A stretch of DNA of 64,000 bases from Donghicola sp041224595 (GCF_041224595.1 NZ_JBGFGN010000132.1:1-64000); one strand, 5' to 3'. Counted from the stretch's first letter, positions 41,481 to 50,535 are shown. Translations and numbers: made by a program. Notes: generated from the sequence alone by a model not told the origin.

Positions 41481-42341
41481 CTAAATAGGGCCTAGATCAC
41501 CGATTTTTAGCGTTGAAAACGGCGAGCTTAGCAGCTCATCCATTTCAAACACGGTCTCAATTTGTTCTAGAAGTCTAGAGAGGCCGGTATGGTATTCGCT
41601 CAGCTTTACCTGAACTCGCTCGGACGTTCCCGCTTCGCGATCGACTTGAGTTCGAAGCGCCTCCAAGCAAACGCGCAATTCTGAGAGATGCTTGACTGTT
41701 TTCAGTTTTATAGCCGCATCCCCTGAACTTAGATTGGATGCATGCATTGAAATTAGACGCTTCTGCCGAGAAAAAGGATCTACCGCAACTAGCCCACCGC
41801 TCTCGATCAGACTTTCTCCCAGAAATCTCTTCACGCACTGATCGGTGTTTTCGCGATAAAATTCGGTGACAGCTTCAGACAATTCAACGAAAGGCGTCTT
41901 GCTCACCTCGGACGAATGAAAGGAAAATCTCACCTTTGCTTCATTCTTTACGGCCTCTTGGTACGCTGAGCCAAAAAACTGCCCTGCCTTGTGGTAAACA
42001 AGACCTTTAGAAATATATCCCCGCGCCATCAGGCCAATTTCCAAGAGGTTGCTAATCGACCTGCCACACTCATCTACAAGCCGGAGCAAGCCCAGAGGCG
42101 TCGCCTCCGCAGACAGCACGGCACAGTCGGATATTTGTGTAGCTACAAAAGACAAGTCCTCTGATACTCGGTCACTTTGGGGGCAGAGCGTAAATGGGAA
42201 ATTATTTCGTTCATCACTCCAGAGCGCCGAAACCATGTTTTCGATTTGGCTCAATCCACCAACTCGCTTTTCTCGTTCCTCTACCTTTTCTGAAAAACCA
42301 AGAATATCTACAAAAGCAACGAACCGGTCTTCGAATTGCAT
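41481..42341 (-). CDS. Class III nucleotidyl cyclase-like protein (divergent)
   Basis: A 286-residue protein on the minus strand between trmD and rplS. RFVAFVDILGFSEKV at residues 6-20 resembles the first metal motif of class III cyclases (D12), and ATQISDCAVLSA resembles the second metal-Asp segment. MARGYISKGLVYHKAGQFFG and SAYQEAVKNEAKV match the later part of the fold, but the transition-state Asn and Arg are not clear (Gln and other residues instead), so activity is doubtful. The gene is visibly AT-richer than its neighbours and uses rare codons such as AGA and ATA. It looks acquired. No effector gene is adjacent. Confidence 0.6.
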   Translation of the reverse strand: MQFEDRFVAFVDILGFSEKVEEREKRVGGLSQIENMVSALWSDERNNFPFTLCPQSDRVSEDLSFVATQISDCAVLSAEATPLGLLRLVDECGRSISNLLEIGLMARGYISKGLVYHKAGQFFGSAYQEAVKNEAKVRFSFHSSEVSKTPFVELSEAVTEFYRENTDQCVKRFLGESLIESGGLVAVDPFSRQKRLISMHASNLSSGDAAIKLKTVKHLSELRVCLEALRTQVDREAGTSERVQVKLSEYHTGLSRLLEQIETVFEMDELLSSPFSTLKIGDLGPI

Positions 42342-42615
42342 ACTGCATCCCCTTCCAATGCAATCAGAGTGGCCCAACCCTCCCCCCTTGCCAACCCCAG
42401 CAAAACCTGACATATCGCGCGCATCCCGCACATGGAGGCCCCAGTGCGATTCCGTCTTCTTCTGGCGGCAATCGGGCCCTCTGACGTTCGGGAGACCGAA
42501 GTAAAGCTGATCTGATCCTCTGGCGGGCGCTACGGCGGACCCGAGAGAAGACCTAGAGTTCTGAGACCGGCACCAGACCTTTGTGGGCCAACCACAAGCA
42601 GTTAGGAGATATGCG

Positions 42616-42993
42616 ATGGATCTTATCGCACAGATCGAAGCGGAGCAGATTGCTGCGCTGGGGAAAGAAATCCCCGACTTCAAAGCCGGCGACACCATTC
42701 GCGTCGGTTACAAGGTGACCGAAGGCACCCGTTCGCGCGTTCAGAACTACGAAGGCGTGTGCATCAGCCGCAAGAACGGCAAAGGCATTGCCGGCTCGTT
42801 CACCGTTCGCAAAATTTCGTTTGGCGAAGGCGTAGAGCGCGTATTCCCCCTCTACTCGACCAACATCGACAGCATCACTGTTGTGCGTCGTGGCCGCGTC
42901 CGTCGTTCGAAGCTGTACTACCTGCGCTCGCGTCGCGGTAAATCGGCACGTATCGCCGAAGTCAGCAACTACAAGCCCAAAACCGAAGCGTAA
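42616..42993 (+). CDS. rplS: 50S ribosomal protein L19
   Basis: A 125-residue protein: MDLIAQIEAEQIAALGK, then FKAGDTIRVGYKVTEG, VQNYEGVCISRKN and RRSKLYYLRSRRGK match L19. A TAGGAGAT ribosome-binding site precedes ATG 42616. The preceding 274 bases (from 42342) hold the divergent control region with the cyclase-like gene and probably an independent rplS promoter; I see no recognisable leader structure there. Confidence 0.97.
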   Translation: MDLIAQIEAEQIAALGKEIPDFKAGDTIRVGYKVTEGTRSRVQNYEGVCISRKNGKGIAGSFTVRKISFGEGVERVFPLYSTNIDSITVVRRGRVRRSKLYYLRSRRGKSARIAEVSNYKPKTEA

Positions 42994-43004
42994 GAGGTGT
43001 AGTC

Positions 43005-43226
43005 ATGAAAAAAGACATCCATCCCGACTACCACTTCATCACCGTCAAAATGACCGACGGCAGCACCTTCCAGGTCCGCTCGACCTACGGCAAAGAAGGC
43101 GACACCCTGTCGCTGGACATCGACCCCACCGTGCACCCCGCATGGACCGGCGGCTCGTCGCGCCTGCTGGACCAGGGCGGCCGCGTCTCGAAGTTCAAGA
43201 AAAAGTACGAAGGCCTGGGTTTCTAA
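43005..43226 (+). CDS. rpmE: 50S ribosomal protein L31
   Basis: A 73-residue protein beginning MKKDIHPDYHFITVKMTDGS. It lacks the four zinc Cys (only the C-minus form is seen), as in many alphaproteobacterial L31 proteins. It lies 11 bases after rplS. Confidence 0.96.
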   Translation: MKKDIHPDYHFITVKMTDGSTFQVRSTYGKEGDTLSLDIDPTVHPAWTGGSSRLLDQGGRVSKFKKKYEGLGF

Positions 43227-43244
43227 TCCCCGCCTCATCGGTTT

Positions 43245-43661
43245 CTACGACGCCGCTCCATTCGGGGCGGCGTTTTCTTTTGCAGCCCTCTCTAGCAGAG
43301 CCGCATAGGCGCTTTTGTCCAGAATCCTGAGCGTCTCCAACGCCTGCGCCGCCTTGGCCTCTGCATCGCTTTTTGATCGCATTTTGATCGCCTCAACCTT
43401 GGCCACCATCTCCCGCACCTGCGCGATTGCTTTGGGGTCTTCGCCCTCGAACGGCCCGGCTTTGTCCGCCAAAACCAGCAAAGCGTCTGAAAGCCAGCCC
43501 AACTGCCGCCCGTAGCCGGCAACCTGGCTGATAACTTCACTCTCGATCTCCTGATGACCCGAATACGACGGGCTAAAGAAGGCAGGGCGGATTTCCTGAA
43601 TGATGTCACCGGACCACGGCATGCGGAAACCACCAGAAAATGGAAAAGTAGGAAATTTCAT
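43245..43661 (-). CDS. Conserved hypothetical protein
   Basis: A 138-residue protein with a Pro/Phe/Gly-rich N-terminus (MKFPTFPFSGGFRMPWSG), then a region predicted to be helical with an Ala/Lys-rich stretch (SDAEAKAAQALETLRIL). No domain is recognised. ATG 43661 is chosen over an extension to 43733. Its last codons encode the rpmE terminator on the other strand. The 209 bases between it and mipZ show no gene. Confidence 0.65.
   Translation of the reverse strand: MKFPTFPFSGGFRMPWSGDIIQEIRPAFFSPSYSGHQEIESEVISQVAGYGRQLGWLSDALLVLADKAGPFEGEDPKAIAQVREMVAKVEAIKMRSKSDAEAKAAQALETLRILDKSAYAALLERAAKENAAPNGAAS
43251..43276 (+). terminator. Terminator of the rplS-rpmE unit
   Basis: A 9-base stem (CGCCGCTCC with GGGGCGGCG, including one wobble pair) closed by ATTC and followed by TTTTCTTTT. 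It lies inside the 3' coding end of the convergent hypothetical gene. Confidence 0.8.
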
Positions 43662-43870
43662 TTTGATCACTTTCGTTGGAAATATAGGCGACAGCATGAC
43701 AGCAAAAATGCAATCAGGCCTAGTCAGGCCCACCAGACCTGCCTCGAAACCACGAAAACTTGAAAAATCGCGGCTCAGGCGTACGCGGACTCTTGCCCAA
43801 CCCCGCCCGGTCTAGGCATAAGCATACCTAAACCAATATTCGGTTCCGAGAAAATCAGGGGACACCATAT

Positions 43871-44680
43871 ATGGCGCATATCATTGTCGTGGGGAACGAA
43901 AAGGGCGGCTCCGGCAAGTCGACCACCTCGATGCACATCGCGACGGCACTTGTTCGCCTTGGCTTCCGCGTCGGCGCGCTCGACCTCGACATGCGTCAGA
44001 AAAGCTTTGGTCGCTACTCCGAGAACCGCAAGCGCTTCTTGGCGAAAGAGGGCATCGAACTGCCCAGCCCGACCTATATCGAACTGCCCGAGGTCGACCC
44101 CGCCACCCTCAAGGAAGGCGAGAACATCTATGACGTGCGTCTGTCCTCGGCGGTCCAACAGCTCGAGGCCGAAAGCGACTTCATCCTGATCGACTGCCCC
44201 GGCTCGCACACCCGCCTCAGCCAGATGGCGCACAGCCTCGCGGACACGCTGGTCACGCCCCTGAACGACAGCTTCGTGGACTTCGACCTCTTGGCCCGCA
44301 CGGATGCCGAGGGCGAGAATATCCTTGGCCCATCGGTCTACTCGGAAATGGTCTGGCACGCCCGCCAGCTGCGCGCCCAAGCGGGCCTGACACCGATCGA
44401 CTGGATCGTGGTCCGCAACCGGATCGGCGCGCAGAACATGATTAACAAGAAAAAGATGACCGCCGCCGTCGATAAACTGGCCAAGCGCATCGGCTTCCGC
44501 ATCGCGCCCGGCTTTTCGGAACGCGTGGTCTTCCGCGAACTCTTCCCCAAGGGCCTGACGCTTCTGGACCTCAAGGACATCGGCGTCACCCAGCTGTCGA
44601 TCTCGAACATCGCCGCCCGCCAAGAGCTGCGCGACCTGATCAAGACGCTGAACCTGCCAGACGTCAAAGTGAACTTCTAA
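43871..44680 (+). CDS. mipZ: Division-site positioning ATPase MipZ
   Basis: A 269-residue ParA/MinD-type ATPase that forms a polar gradient with ParB and inhibits FtsZ away from midcell. The deviant Walker A KGGSGKST is at 11-18 and MRQKSFGRYSENR is a MipZ-typical segment; DFILIDCPGSHTRLS is the Walker B region. Length fits Caulobacter MipZ. It is monocistronic with a strong terminator after it. Confidence 0.93.
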   Translation: MAHIIVVGNEKGGSGKSTTSMHIATALVRLGFRVGALDLDMRQKSFGRYSENRKRFLAKEGIELPSPTYIELPEVDPATLKEGENIYDVRLSSAVQQLEAESDFILIDCPGSHTRLSQMAHSLADTLVTPLNDSFVDFDLLARTDAEGENILGPSVYSEMVWHARQLRAQAGLTPIDWIVVRNRIGAQNMINKKKMTAAVDKLAKRIGFRIAPGFSERVVFRELFPKGLTLLDLKDIGVTQLSISNIAARQELRDLIKTLNLPDVKVNF

Positions 44681-44686
44681 CCCCCC

Positions 44687-44713
44687 AAAGGCAGCCCCAG
44701 AGGCTGCCTTTGT
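44687..44713 (+). terminator. Terminator of mipZ
   Basis: A perfect 10-base stem AAAGGCAGCC (44687-44696) with GGCTGCCTTT (44702-44711) and a 5-base loop. Confidence 0.85.
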
Positions 44714-44730
44714 CGTTCCAGACATCCATG

Positions 44731-44763
44731 AAAAAAGGGCCGGTCCCCAAGAACCAGCCCTTT
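44731..44763 (-). terminator. Terminator of the gpmI-rppH operon
   Basis: On the minus strand GGGCTGGT (44753-44760) pairs with ACCGGCCC (44737-44744) with one mismatch and a run of six T follows. It lies about 50 bases after rppH. Confidence 0.75.
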
Positions 44764-44811
44764 CTGCTTTGAAAAAATACTCACGGCACTGCAGCCGCCA
44801 GAAGCCCTCCC

Positions 44812-45294
44812 CTAGATCAAGGGCCCCAGCTCCGCCACAACCTGCTCATACACACCGCGCTTGAACGGCACGATATTCTCGACCAGCTCATCGACAGGCA
44901 GCCAGCGCCACTCGCTGAACTCAGGGTGCGGCCGGTCAATCACGATCATGTCGTCAGAGCCTTTGAAACGCATCAGGAACCACTTCTGCTCCTGACCGCG
45001 GTACTTGCCCTTCCAGATCTTGGGAACGATGTCGTGGGGCAGATCATAGCTGATCCAACCCTCGGTCTCGCCCGCAACATCCACCATGTCGACCGAAATA
45101 CCGGTCTCTTCTTCCAGCTCGCGCAGGGCCGCTTCACGGGCATCTTCACCCTTGTCGATCCCGCCCTGAGGCATCTGCCACGCAGGCACTTCGCTATCCA
45201 GACGCTGCCCGACCCAGACTAGACCGTCGGCGTTCACGATCATAACGCCGACGTTCTTGCGATAAGGCAGCTTCGCGATGTCTTCTGGCGTCAC
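44812..45294 (-). CDS. rppH: RNA pyrophosphohydrolase
   Basis: A 160-residue Nudix hydrolase that removes pyrophosphate from 5' triphosphorylated RNA to start decay, also annotated as Ap4A hydrolase. MPQGGIDKGED starts the Nudix box, which continues with REAALRELEEETGI, and RKNVGVMIVN is the RppH N-terminal signature. ATG 45294 overlaps the ctpA stop by four bases. Confidence 0.93.
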   Translation of the reverse strand: MTPEDIAKLPYRKNVGVMIVNADGLVWVGQRLDSEVPAWQMPQGGIDKGEDAREAALRELEEETGISVDMVDVAGETEGWISYDLPHDIVPKIWKGKYRGQEQKWFLMRFKGSDDMIVIDRPHPEFSEWRWLPVDELVENIVPFKRGVYEQVVAELGPLI

Positions 45295-46631
45295 TGACCG
45301 CTCTCCAGCGCCGACAGACCCTTGAGGATGTCGATGGCATAAGCCAGCTGGTAATCCTCATCGCGCAGCTTCGCGGCTTCTTCGGCCTTGGCGTTGTCCT
45401 CTTCGATCTGGCGGATCTCGTCTTCGCTCAGGCTGTCATTGGACAGGCTGCCACGCAGGTCCGCTTCGGAACGGGTGCGCGGTGTGCTCTCGTCCTCGTC
45501 CTCGACAACCGACGCACGGGGCTGCTGCACCACGATGTCAGGCGATACACCCAGGTTCTGGATCGAACGGCCCGACGGCGTGTAATAGCGCGCGGTGGTC
45601 AGACGCATCGCGCCATCGCCACGCAGCGGCATCACAGTCTGAACCGAGCCTTTGCCGAACGACTTGGTGCCGACGATCACGGCACGGCGGTGATCCTTCA
45701 GGGCGCCTGCCACAATCTCGGACGCCGAAGCAGAACCGCCGTTGATCAGGACGACGATCGGCTTGCCTTCGGCCAGATCGCCGGGGGTCGCGTTAAAGCG
45801 CTCGCCGTCTTCGGGGTTACGGCCACGGGTCGATACGATCTCGCCTTCCTCAAGGAAGGCATCCGCCACCAGAATAGCCTGATTGAGCAGGCCACCGGGG
45901 TTGTTGCGCAGGTCGATAATCACACCGCTCAGGTTGTCCAGTCCGCCGGCCTCTTCGGCTGCTTTGGCCAGACCGTCCTTCAGGTTGTCAAAGGTCTGGT
46001 CGTTAAAGGTGCTGACACGCAGAACCACAGCCTCGCCCTCGGTGCGGGTCCGCACGGCGGTCAGGCGGATGGTGTCGCGAATGATGGTCACGTCGAACGG
46101 CTCGGCTTCGCCCTCGCGGACCAGCGTCACCACGATCTCGGAGCCCACAGGGCCGCGCATCAGTTCGACCGCTTCGTCCAGCGTCAGGCCCAGCAGGCTC
46201 TCGCCGTCCACGTGGGTGATAAAGTCGCCCGACAACACGCCCGCCTCTTCGGCAGGGGTGCCATCCATAGGCGCCACGACCTTGACGAAGCCTTCTTCCT
46301 GCGTGACCTCGATGCCCAGACCGCCGAACTCGCCGCGGGTCTGGACGCGCATGTCCTGCGCATCATCGGGGGACAGGTAGCTCGAATGCGGATCAAGGGA
46401 CTGGAGCATGCCGTTAATGGCCGCTTCGACCAGTTCGCCCTCGTCAACCTCTTCGACATACTGCGCGCGGATCCGCTCGAAGATGTCGCCGAACAGGTCG
46501 AGCTGCTCATACACGTTGACTTGGGTTTTTCCTTCTTGGGCCAGCAGCGGTCCCGCGATCTGCGTCGAGGCAATCAGCCCCGCCAGAGCGCCACCGCCCA
46601 CTGCCATCAGAAACTTGCGCATTCGTGTCAT
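45291..46631 (-). CDS. ctpA: C-terminal processing protease CtpA (S41 family)
   Basis: A 446-residue periplasmic serine protease. An N-terminal hydrophobic signal segment (7-32) precedes a PDZ domain (about 100-175) and the S41 domain. The catalytic dyad is S302 in NGGSASASEI and K327 in TKSFGKGSVQ, with Q331. It cleaves C-terminal regions of periplasmic proteins, often peptidoglycan hydrolases, and is typically next to envC as here. An acidic C-terminal extension follows. Confidence 0.94.
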   Translation of the reverse strand: MTRMRKFLMAVGGGALAGLIASTQIAGPLLAQEGKTQVNVYEQLDLFGDIFERIRAQYVEEVDEGELVEAAINGMLQSLDPHSSYLSPDDAQDMRVQTRGEFGGLGIEVTQEEGFVKVVAPMDGTPAEEAGVLSGDFITHVDGESLLGLTLDEAVELMRGPVGSEIVVTLVREGEAEPFDVTIIRDTIRLTAVRTRTEGEAVVLRVSTFNDQTFDNLKDGLAKAAEEAGGLDNLSGVIIDLRNNPGGLLNQAILVADAFLEEGEIVSTRGRNPEDGERFNATPGDLAEGKPIVVLINGGSASASEIVAGALKDHRRAVIVGTKSFGKGSVQTVMPLRGDGAMRLTTARYYTPSGRSIQNLGVSPDIVVQQPRASVVEDEDESTPRTRSEADLRGSLSNDSLSEDEIRQIEEDNAKAEEAAKLRDEDYQLAYAIDILKGLSALESGQ

Positions 46632-47752
46632 TCCTTGTCCGTCTTGAACCATTCGGCGGGGTTCACCGTCTCTTGGTCCTCTCTCACTTCGAGATAGAGC
46701 GTTTCTGTATTCTGTCCGGCGCTAGCCTGCGTCAGGATCTCGTCCTGTGCAACACCCGCACCCCCCATGAGGCCCAGCGGATGCCCTGCGGGCAGCACCT
46801 GTCCGACCTCACCGTAGACCTGATCGAGCCCTGCAAGCACGAACAGAATGCCCGGTCCGGGCTCGATAATCATCACATTTCCGTAGTCCAAGAGCGGCCC
46901 ACGATAGCGAATGGTTGCTGCCGCTGGCGTGGTCACCAGCGCCCCGGGCGCCGTCGCGATGACCCAACCGGGGCGCTCGATCCCTGCGGCATCGGGTTGG
47001 CCCGCCTCTCTCAGGATGGTCCCTTGCACGGGCAGAGACAACATGCCGCGCTGCTCGTGGACATCCGGACCGCCCTCCAGCTCGTCACCAACGACGATCT
47101 CGCCCAGATTATCGGCAAAGCTGGCCAACGTATCCGAAGACGCAACCAGCACCGCCGTCTGAACCGGATCAGCGGTGAACTTCATGGGCAGGTCGGTGCG
47201 GTCCGAAATCGCAGCGCTCAGCGCGGTGCGCGCCGTTTGCGCCCCTTGCAGCCCCTCGCGCAGGGTATCCGCCGCCGACTGTTGCAGGGCGCGCAGGGTT
47301 CGCACCTCTTCCAGATCACGGGCCAAGCCATCGGCCTCGGCCTGCAAGGCGGGCGAGATTTCGGTCAGGATCATCCCCGCCCGCGCTGTCCCCGTGGGGC
47401 CCGCAGGGTGGGTTAGTTGCACAGGGGCCGGACTGCGGGAAATGGTCAGCAGGCTGGCCAGCAAATCCGCCACCTGTCCCTGCGCCGAGTTCAACTCCTG
47501 CGTCAGCGCCTTTTCGCGGATGGCCGCGCGGCGCAGCCCAGCGCGTAGGGCCGTCAGCCCCGCCTCATAAGCCTTGACCGTCTGGGTCAGTGCGGCCACG
47601 CGGTCCCGCGCCCCTTGGGCATAGTCCAGCGCGACAGCCGCCTCGTCCAGCAATCCCTTGGCCCGCAGCGCCGCCGCAGCCGGATCTTCTTGCGCCGCCA
47701 ACGGGGACGCAAGCAAACCCAGACAGAAAACGACCGCGCGGCGCATCATCAC
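46628..47752 (-). CDS. envC: Murein hydrolase activator EnvC-like protein
   Basis: A 374-residue periplasmic protein: signal peptide to about residue 20 (FCLGLLASPLAAQ), a coiled coil (about 25-190) and a C-terminal LytM-like domain. The LytM zinc ligands are missing: the GDYGNVMIIEPGPGILFVLAGL region lacks the His residues (read as YGNVMIIEPG and ILFVLAGL). As with E. coli EnvC it should activate amidases rather than cut peptidoglycan. GTG 47752 overlaps the gpmI stop as GTGA; ATG codons follow at 47749 and 47746. Confidence 0.88.
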   Translation of the reverse strand: MMMRRAVVFCLGLLASPLAAQEDPAAAALRAKGLLDEAAVALDYAQGARDRVAALTQTVKAYEAGLTALRAGLRRAAIREKALTQELNSAQGQVADLLASLLTISRSPAPVQLTHPAGPTGTARAGMILTEISPALQAEADGLARDLEEVRTLRALQQSAADTLREGLQGAQTARTALSAAISDRTDLPMKFTADPVQTAVLVASSDTLASFADNLGEIVVGDELEGGPDVHEQRGMLSLPVQGTILREAGQPDAAGIERPGWVIATAPGALVTTPAAATIRYRGPLLDYGNVMIIEPGPGILFVLAGLDQVYGEVGQVLPAGHPLGLMGGAGVAQDEILTQASAGQNTETLYLEVREDQETVNPAEWFKTDKE

Positions 47753-49266
47753 TTGATCAGGCTCTCACCAGTCATTTCTTCGGGCTTCTCGACACCCATC
47801 AGCTGCAGCACGGTCGGCGCCAGATCGGCCAGACGACCGTCACGCAGTTCCGCGCCCTCGGGGCCGCCGACCATGACGACCGGCACAAGGTTCAGGGTGT
47901 GCGCGGTGTGTGCGCCACCCGACTTGGGGTCGACCATCACTTCACAGTTGCCGTGGTCCGCCGTCACGATCATCGCGCCGCCCTTGGCTTCCAGCGCCTT
48001 CAGCGCCTCGCCCAGACCGCTGTCCACCGCTTCACACGCGGCCTTCGCGGCCTCTAGGTCGCCGGTGTGGCCAACCATGTCGGGGTTCGCGTAGTTCACC
48101 ACGATCATGTCGTAATCCCCGTTGATCGCCTCGACGAACTTGGCGGTCACTTCGGGGGCCGACATCTCGGGCTGCAGGTCATAGGTCGCCACGTTCGGCG
48201 ACTTCGGCATGAAACGATCCTCGCCCTCTTCGGGCACCTCGACACCACCGTTGAGGAAGAACGTCACGTGGGGGTATTTCTCGGTCTCGGCCAGACGGAA
48301 CTGCGTCTTGCCCTGCTTGGCGACCCAAGCGCCCAGCGTGTTCACGATTTTCCGCTTGGGGAAAGCCGTGTCCATGTAGTCGTTGTGACCGTCCGAATAT
48401 TCCACCATGCCCAGCAGCGCCGACAGCTTGGGGCGCTCGCCCACTTCGAAATCATTGAAATCGGGTTCGCCAATCGCACGCAGGATTTCACGGGCACGGT
48501 CCGCACGGAAGTTCAGACAGAAGAAGCCGTCGCCGTCATGCACGCCTTCGAACCCACCGATCACAACCGGCTTGATGAACTCGTCCAGCACGTCCTGCTT
48601 GTAGCTGTCTTTCACCGCATCTTCGGCGGTCGCGGCCTCAAAGCCCTTGCCGCCCACCATCGCGTCATAGGCCAGCTGCACCCGCTCCCAGCGGTTGTCG
48701 CGGTCCATGGCGTAGTAGCGGCCCGACACCGTCGCAATAAATGCGCCCTCGGGCAGGCGCTCTTCCAGCTCGGCCACAAACTTGTCAGCGGACTTGGGCG
48801 CCACATCGCGGCCGTCGGTGACCACGTGCATTGCGACGGTCACGCCCGCATCGGTGATCGCCTTGGCGGCGGCCAGCGCGTGCTCGGTGTGGCCATGCAC
48901 ACCGCCGTCCGAAATCAGACCCATCACGTGGGCCATGCCCGCGCTCTCGGTCACTTTGGCGATAAACGCCTGCAATTCTTCGTTCTCGTAGAAAGAGCCA
49001 TCCTCGATCGCCAGATCGATCTGCCCCAAGTCCATCGCGACCACACGGCCTGCGCCGATGTTGGTGTGACCCACTTCGGAGTTGCCCATCTGGCCGGATG
49101 GCAGACCCGCATCGGGACCGTGGGTGATCAGCCGCGCATGGGGGCACTCGTTCCAGATACGGTCAAAGTTGGGCGTCGACGCCAGCGCTGGCGCGTTCGC
49201 CGGACTGTCATCACTCAGTCCCCAACCATCCAGAATACATAGAACAACGGGCTTGGGTGCAGTCAT
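47749..49266 (-). CDS. gpmI: 2,3-bisphosphoglycerate-independent phosphoglycerate mutase
   Basis: A 505-residue Mn-dependent mutase interconverting 3- and 2-phosphoglycerate. ILDGWG gives metal ligand D14, GNSEVGHTNIGAG holds the phospho-Ser S63, and VTADHGNCEVM lies near the C-terminus. Length is normal. It is the first gene of the gpmI-envC-ctpA-rppH overlapping set; the gap to rlmH is 117 bases with no visible gene. Confidence 0.97.
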   Translation of the reverse strand: MTAPKPVVLCILDGWGLSDDSPANAPALASTPNFDRIWNECPHARLITHGPDAGLPSGQMGNSEVGHTNIGAGRVVAMDLGQIDLAIEDGSFYENEELQAFIAKVTESAGMAHVMGLISDGGVHGHTEHALAAAKAITDAGVTVAMHVVTDGRDVAPKSADKFVAELEERLPEGAFIATVSGRYYAMDRDNRWERVQLAYDAMVGGKGFEAATAEDAVKDSYKQDVLDEFIKPVVIGGFEGVHDGDGFFCLNFRADRAREILRAIGEPDFNDFEVGERPKLSALLGMVEYSDGHNDYMDTAFPKRKIVNTLGAWVAKQGKTQFRLAETEKYPHVTFFLNGGVEVPEEGEDRFMPKSPNVATYDLQPEMSAPEVTAKFVEAINGDYDMIVVNYANPDMVGHTGDLEAAKAACEAVDSGLGEALKALEAKGGAMIVTADHGNCEVMVDPKSGGAHTAHTLNLVPVVMVGGPEGAELRDGRLADLAPTVLQLMGVEKPEEMTGESLIK

Positions 49267-49383
49267 GGTGTTACCTCCTAGGCTTGCCCTCTCCTAGCGC
49301 AAGGCAAGCGCGGGGTGAACCATCCCTGTATCGGCGAACTGGATTTTTTGGTCAAAAACCGGAAGCAGCCCGATCAGGGGCGC

Positions 49384-49854
49384 TTATTCGCGGTGATACG
49401 GCGCGTTCGACAGGATCGAGGCCGCGCGATACAGCTGCTCGGTCAGCATGACCCGCACCAGCATGTGCGGCCACACCATCTTGCCAAAGCTGATCGCGAA
49501 ATCCGCCTCGGCGCGCAGGGACGGGTCGATCCCGTCCGCCCCGCCAATCACAAAGGCCAAGTCCTGCGTGCCCGTGTCGCGCCAGCCCGCCATCTTGTCC
49601 GCAAACTGGGGCGAGGTCATAAGCTTGCCGCGTTCATCCATGACGACCAGCCGCGAGCCGCTGGGGATCGCCTTGCGCAGCAGATCCGCCTCAGCGCCCA
49701 TGCCGCGGGACTTCTTATCCTCGACCTCAATGACCTTAGCCGGGCCAAGGCCCAAGGCCCGCCCGGTTCGGTCAAATCGCGTCAGATAGTCGTCAATAAG
49801 AGTGGCCTCGGGCCCCGACCGCAGTCGGCCCACCACGCATAAATGCACGCGCAT
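49384..49854 (-). CDS. rlmH: 23S rRNA (pseudouridine1915-N3)-methyltransferase RlmH
   Basis: A 156-residue SPOUT enzyme methylating pseudouridine 1915 in helix 69. FVIGGADGIDPSLR is the SAM-binding loop and LTEQLYRAASILSNAPYHRE the C-terminal signature. It follows rsfS by 26 bases, the widespread pairing. Confidence 0.96.
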   Translation of the reverse strand: MRVHLCVVGRLRSGPEATLIDDYLTRFDRTGRALGLGPAKVIEVEDKKSRGMGAEADLLRKAIPSGSRLVVMDERGKLMTSPQFADKMAGWRDTGTQDLAFVIGGADGIDPSLRAEADFAISFGKMVWPHMLVRVMLTEQLYRAASILSNAPYHRE

Positions 49855-49880
49855 CGTCAGTCCCTAGCGGCGTGCCAGCC

Positions 49881-50267
49881 TCAGGCGGTGCCCGCAGGCT
49901 GCCACATCTTCTCGAGCTGGTAGAACTCGCGCACTTCGGGACGGAACACGTGGACAACAACGTCGCCAGTGTCGATCAACACCCAGTCGCCGCCTTCTTT
50001 GCCCTCGATCTTCGAATAGATGCCGAACGCTTCTTTCAGGCGATCGACCAGCTTTTCCGCGATCGAGACAACCTGACGGCTCGAGCGACCCGAAACGATG
50101 ACCATATAATCACCGATCGAAGAAACACCGCGCAGATCGATCTGCACGACATCTTCGGCCTTGTCATCATCAAGAGAGGTCAGGATACGGGACAAGATGG
50201 CTTCACTTGTCACTTCGGCATCCGCTGCCGGAACGGGTTCAGCAGACTGGGCTGCTTGGTTCGTCAT
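49881..50267 (-). CDS. rsfS: Ribosome silencing factor RsfS
   Basis: A 128-residue RsfS/Iojap protein that binds L14 and blocks subunit joining under starvation. DIVQIDLRGVSSIGDYMVIVSG appears as VQIDLRGVSSIGDYMVIVSG with family residues, then RSSRQVVSIAEKL, IYSKIEGKEGGDWVLIDTGDV and VVHVFRPEVREFYQLEKMW. An N-terminal extension of about 20 residues precedes the domain. Confidence 0.95.
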   Translation of the reverse strand: MTNQAAQSAEPVPAADAEVTSEAILSRILTSLDDDKAEDVVQIDLRGVSSIGDYMVIVSGRSSRQVVSIAEKLVDRLKEAFGIYSKIEGKEGGDWVLIDTGDVVVHVFRPEVREFYQLEKMWQPAGTA

Positions 50268-50355
50268 AGTCAGGACTTGGTCCTCCTAGATACACGCCGA
50301 ATAGCCCCGGCGCTGGACATATATATAGCCTACCACTTTTGCGGCTTTCCCTCAA

Positions 50356-50535
50356 TCACCGAGGGGGCATCGCAACGGGCGACTCACTTGGCGCGCCTTC
50401 ATAACGGGCGTTCGCGGGCTGTTCCACCGGCTGACCCGAAATTTCGAGACTCGCATGCGCCCAGCCAAAGCTCAGGCACAGGGCCAAAATCAGCAGGATT
50501 TGCAGCAAGCACAGAGGCTTCGTCAGTATGGTCAC
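50356..50535 (-). CDS. Putative 59-residue secreted small protein
   Basis: A small ORF with a GTG start: VTILTKPLCLLQILLILALC is a hydrophobic N-terminus, followed by LSFGWAHA, a good signal-peptidase site, and a Pro-rich mature part of about 31 residues (GQPVEQPANARYEG). No clear ribosome-binding site is visible. The composition and signal peptide support a gene; the lack of an obvious ribosome-binding site argues against. Confidence 0.4.
   Translation of the reverse strand: MTILTKPLCLLQILLILALCLSFGWAHASLEISGQPVEQPANARYEGAPSESPVAMPPR

Noticed and set aside
42342..42615. Possible ribosomal-protein leader or riboswitch before rplS
   Set aside because: No recognisable conserved structure was seen; the region is better explained as a divergent promoter.
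43775..44725. 316-codon open frame opposite mipZ
   Set aside because: It is the antisense shadow of mipZ, with no recognisable motif.
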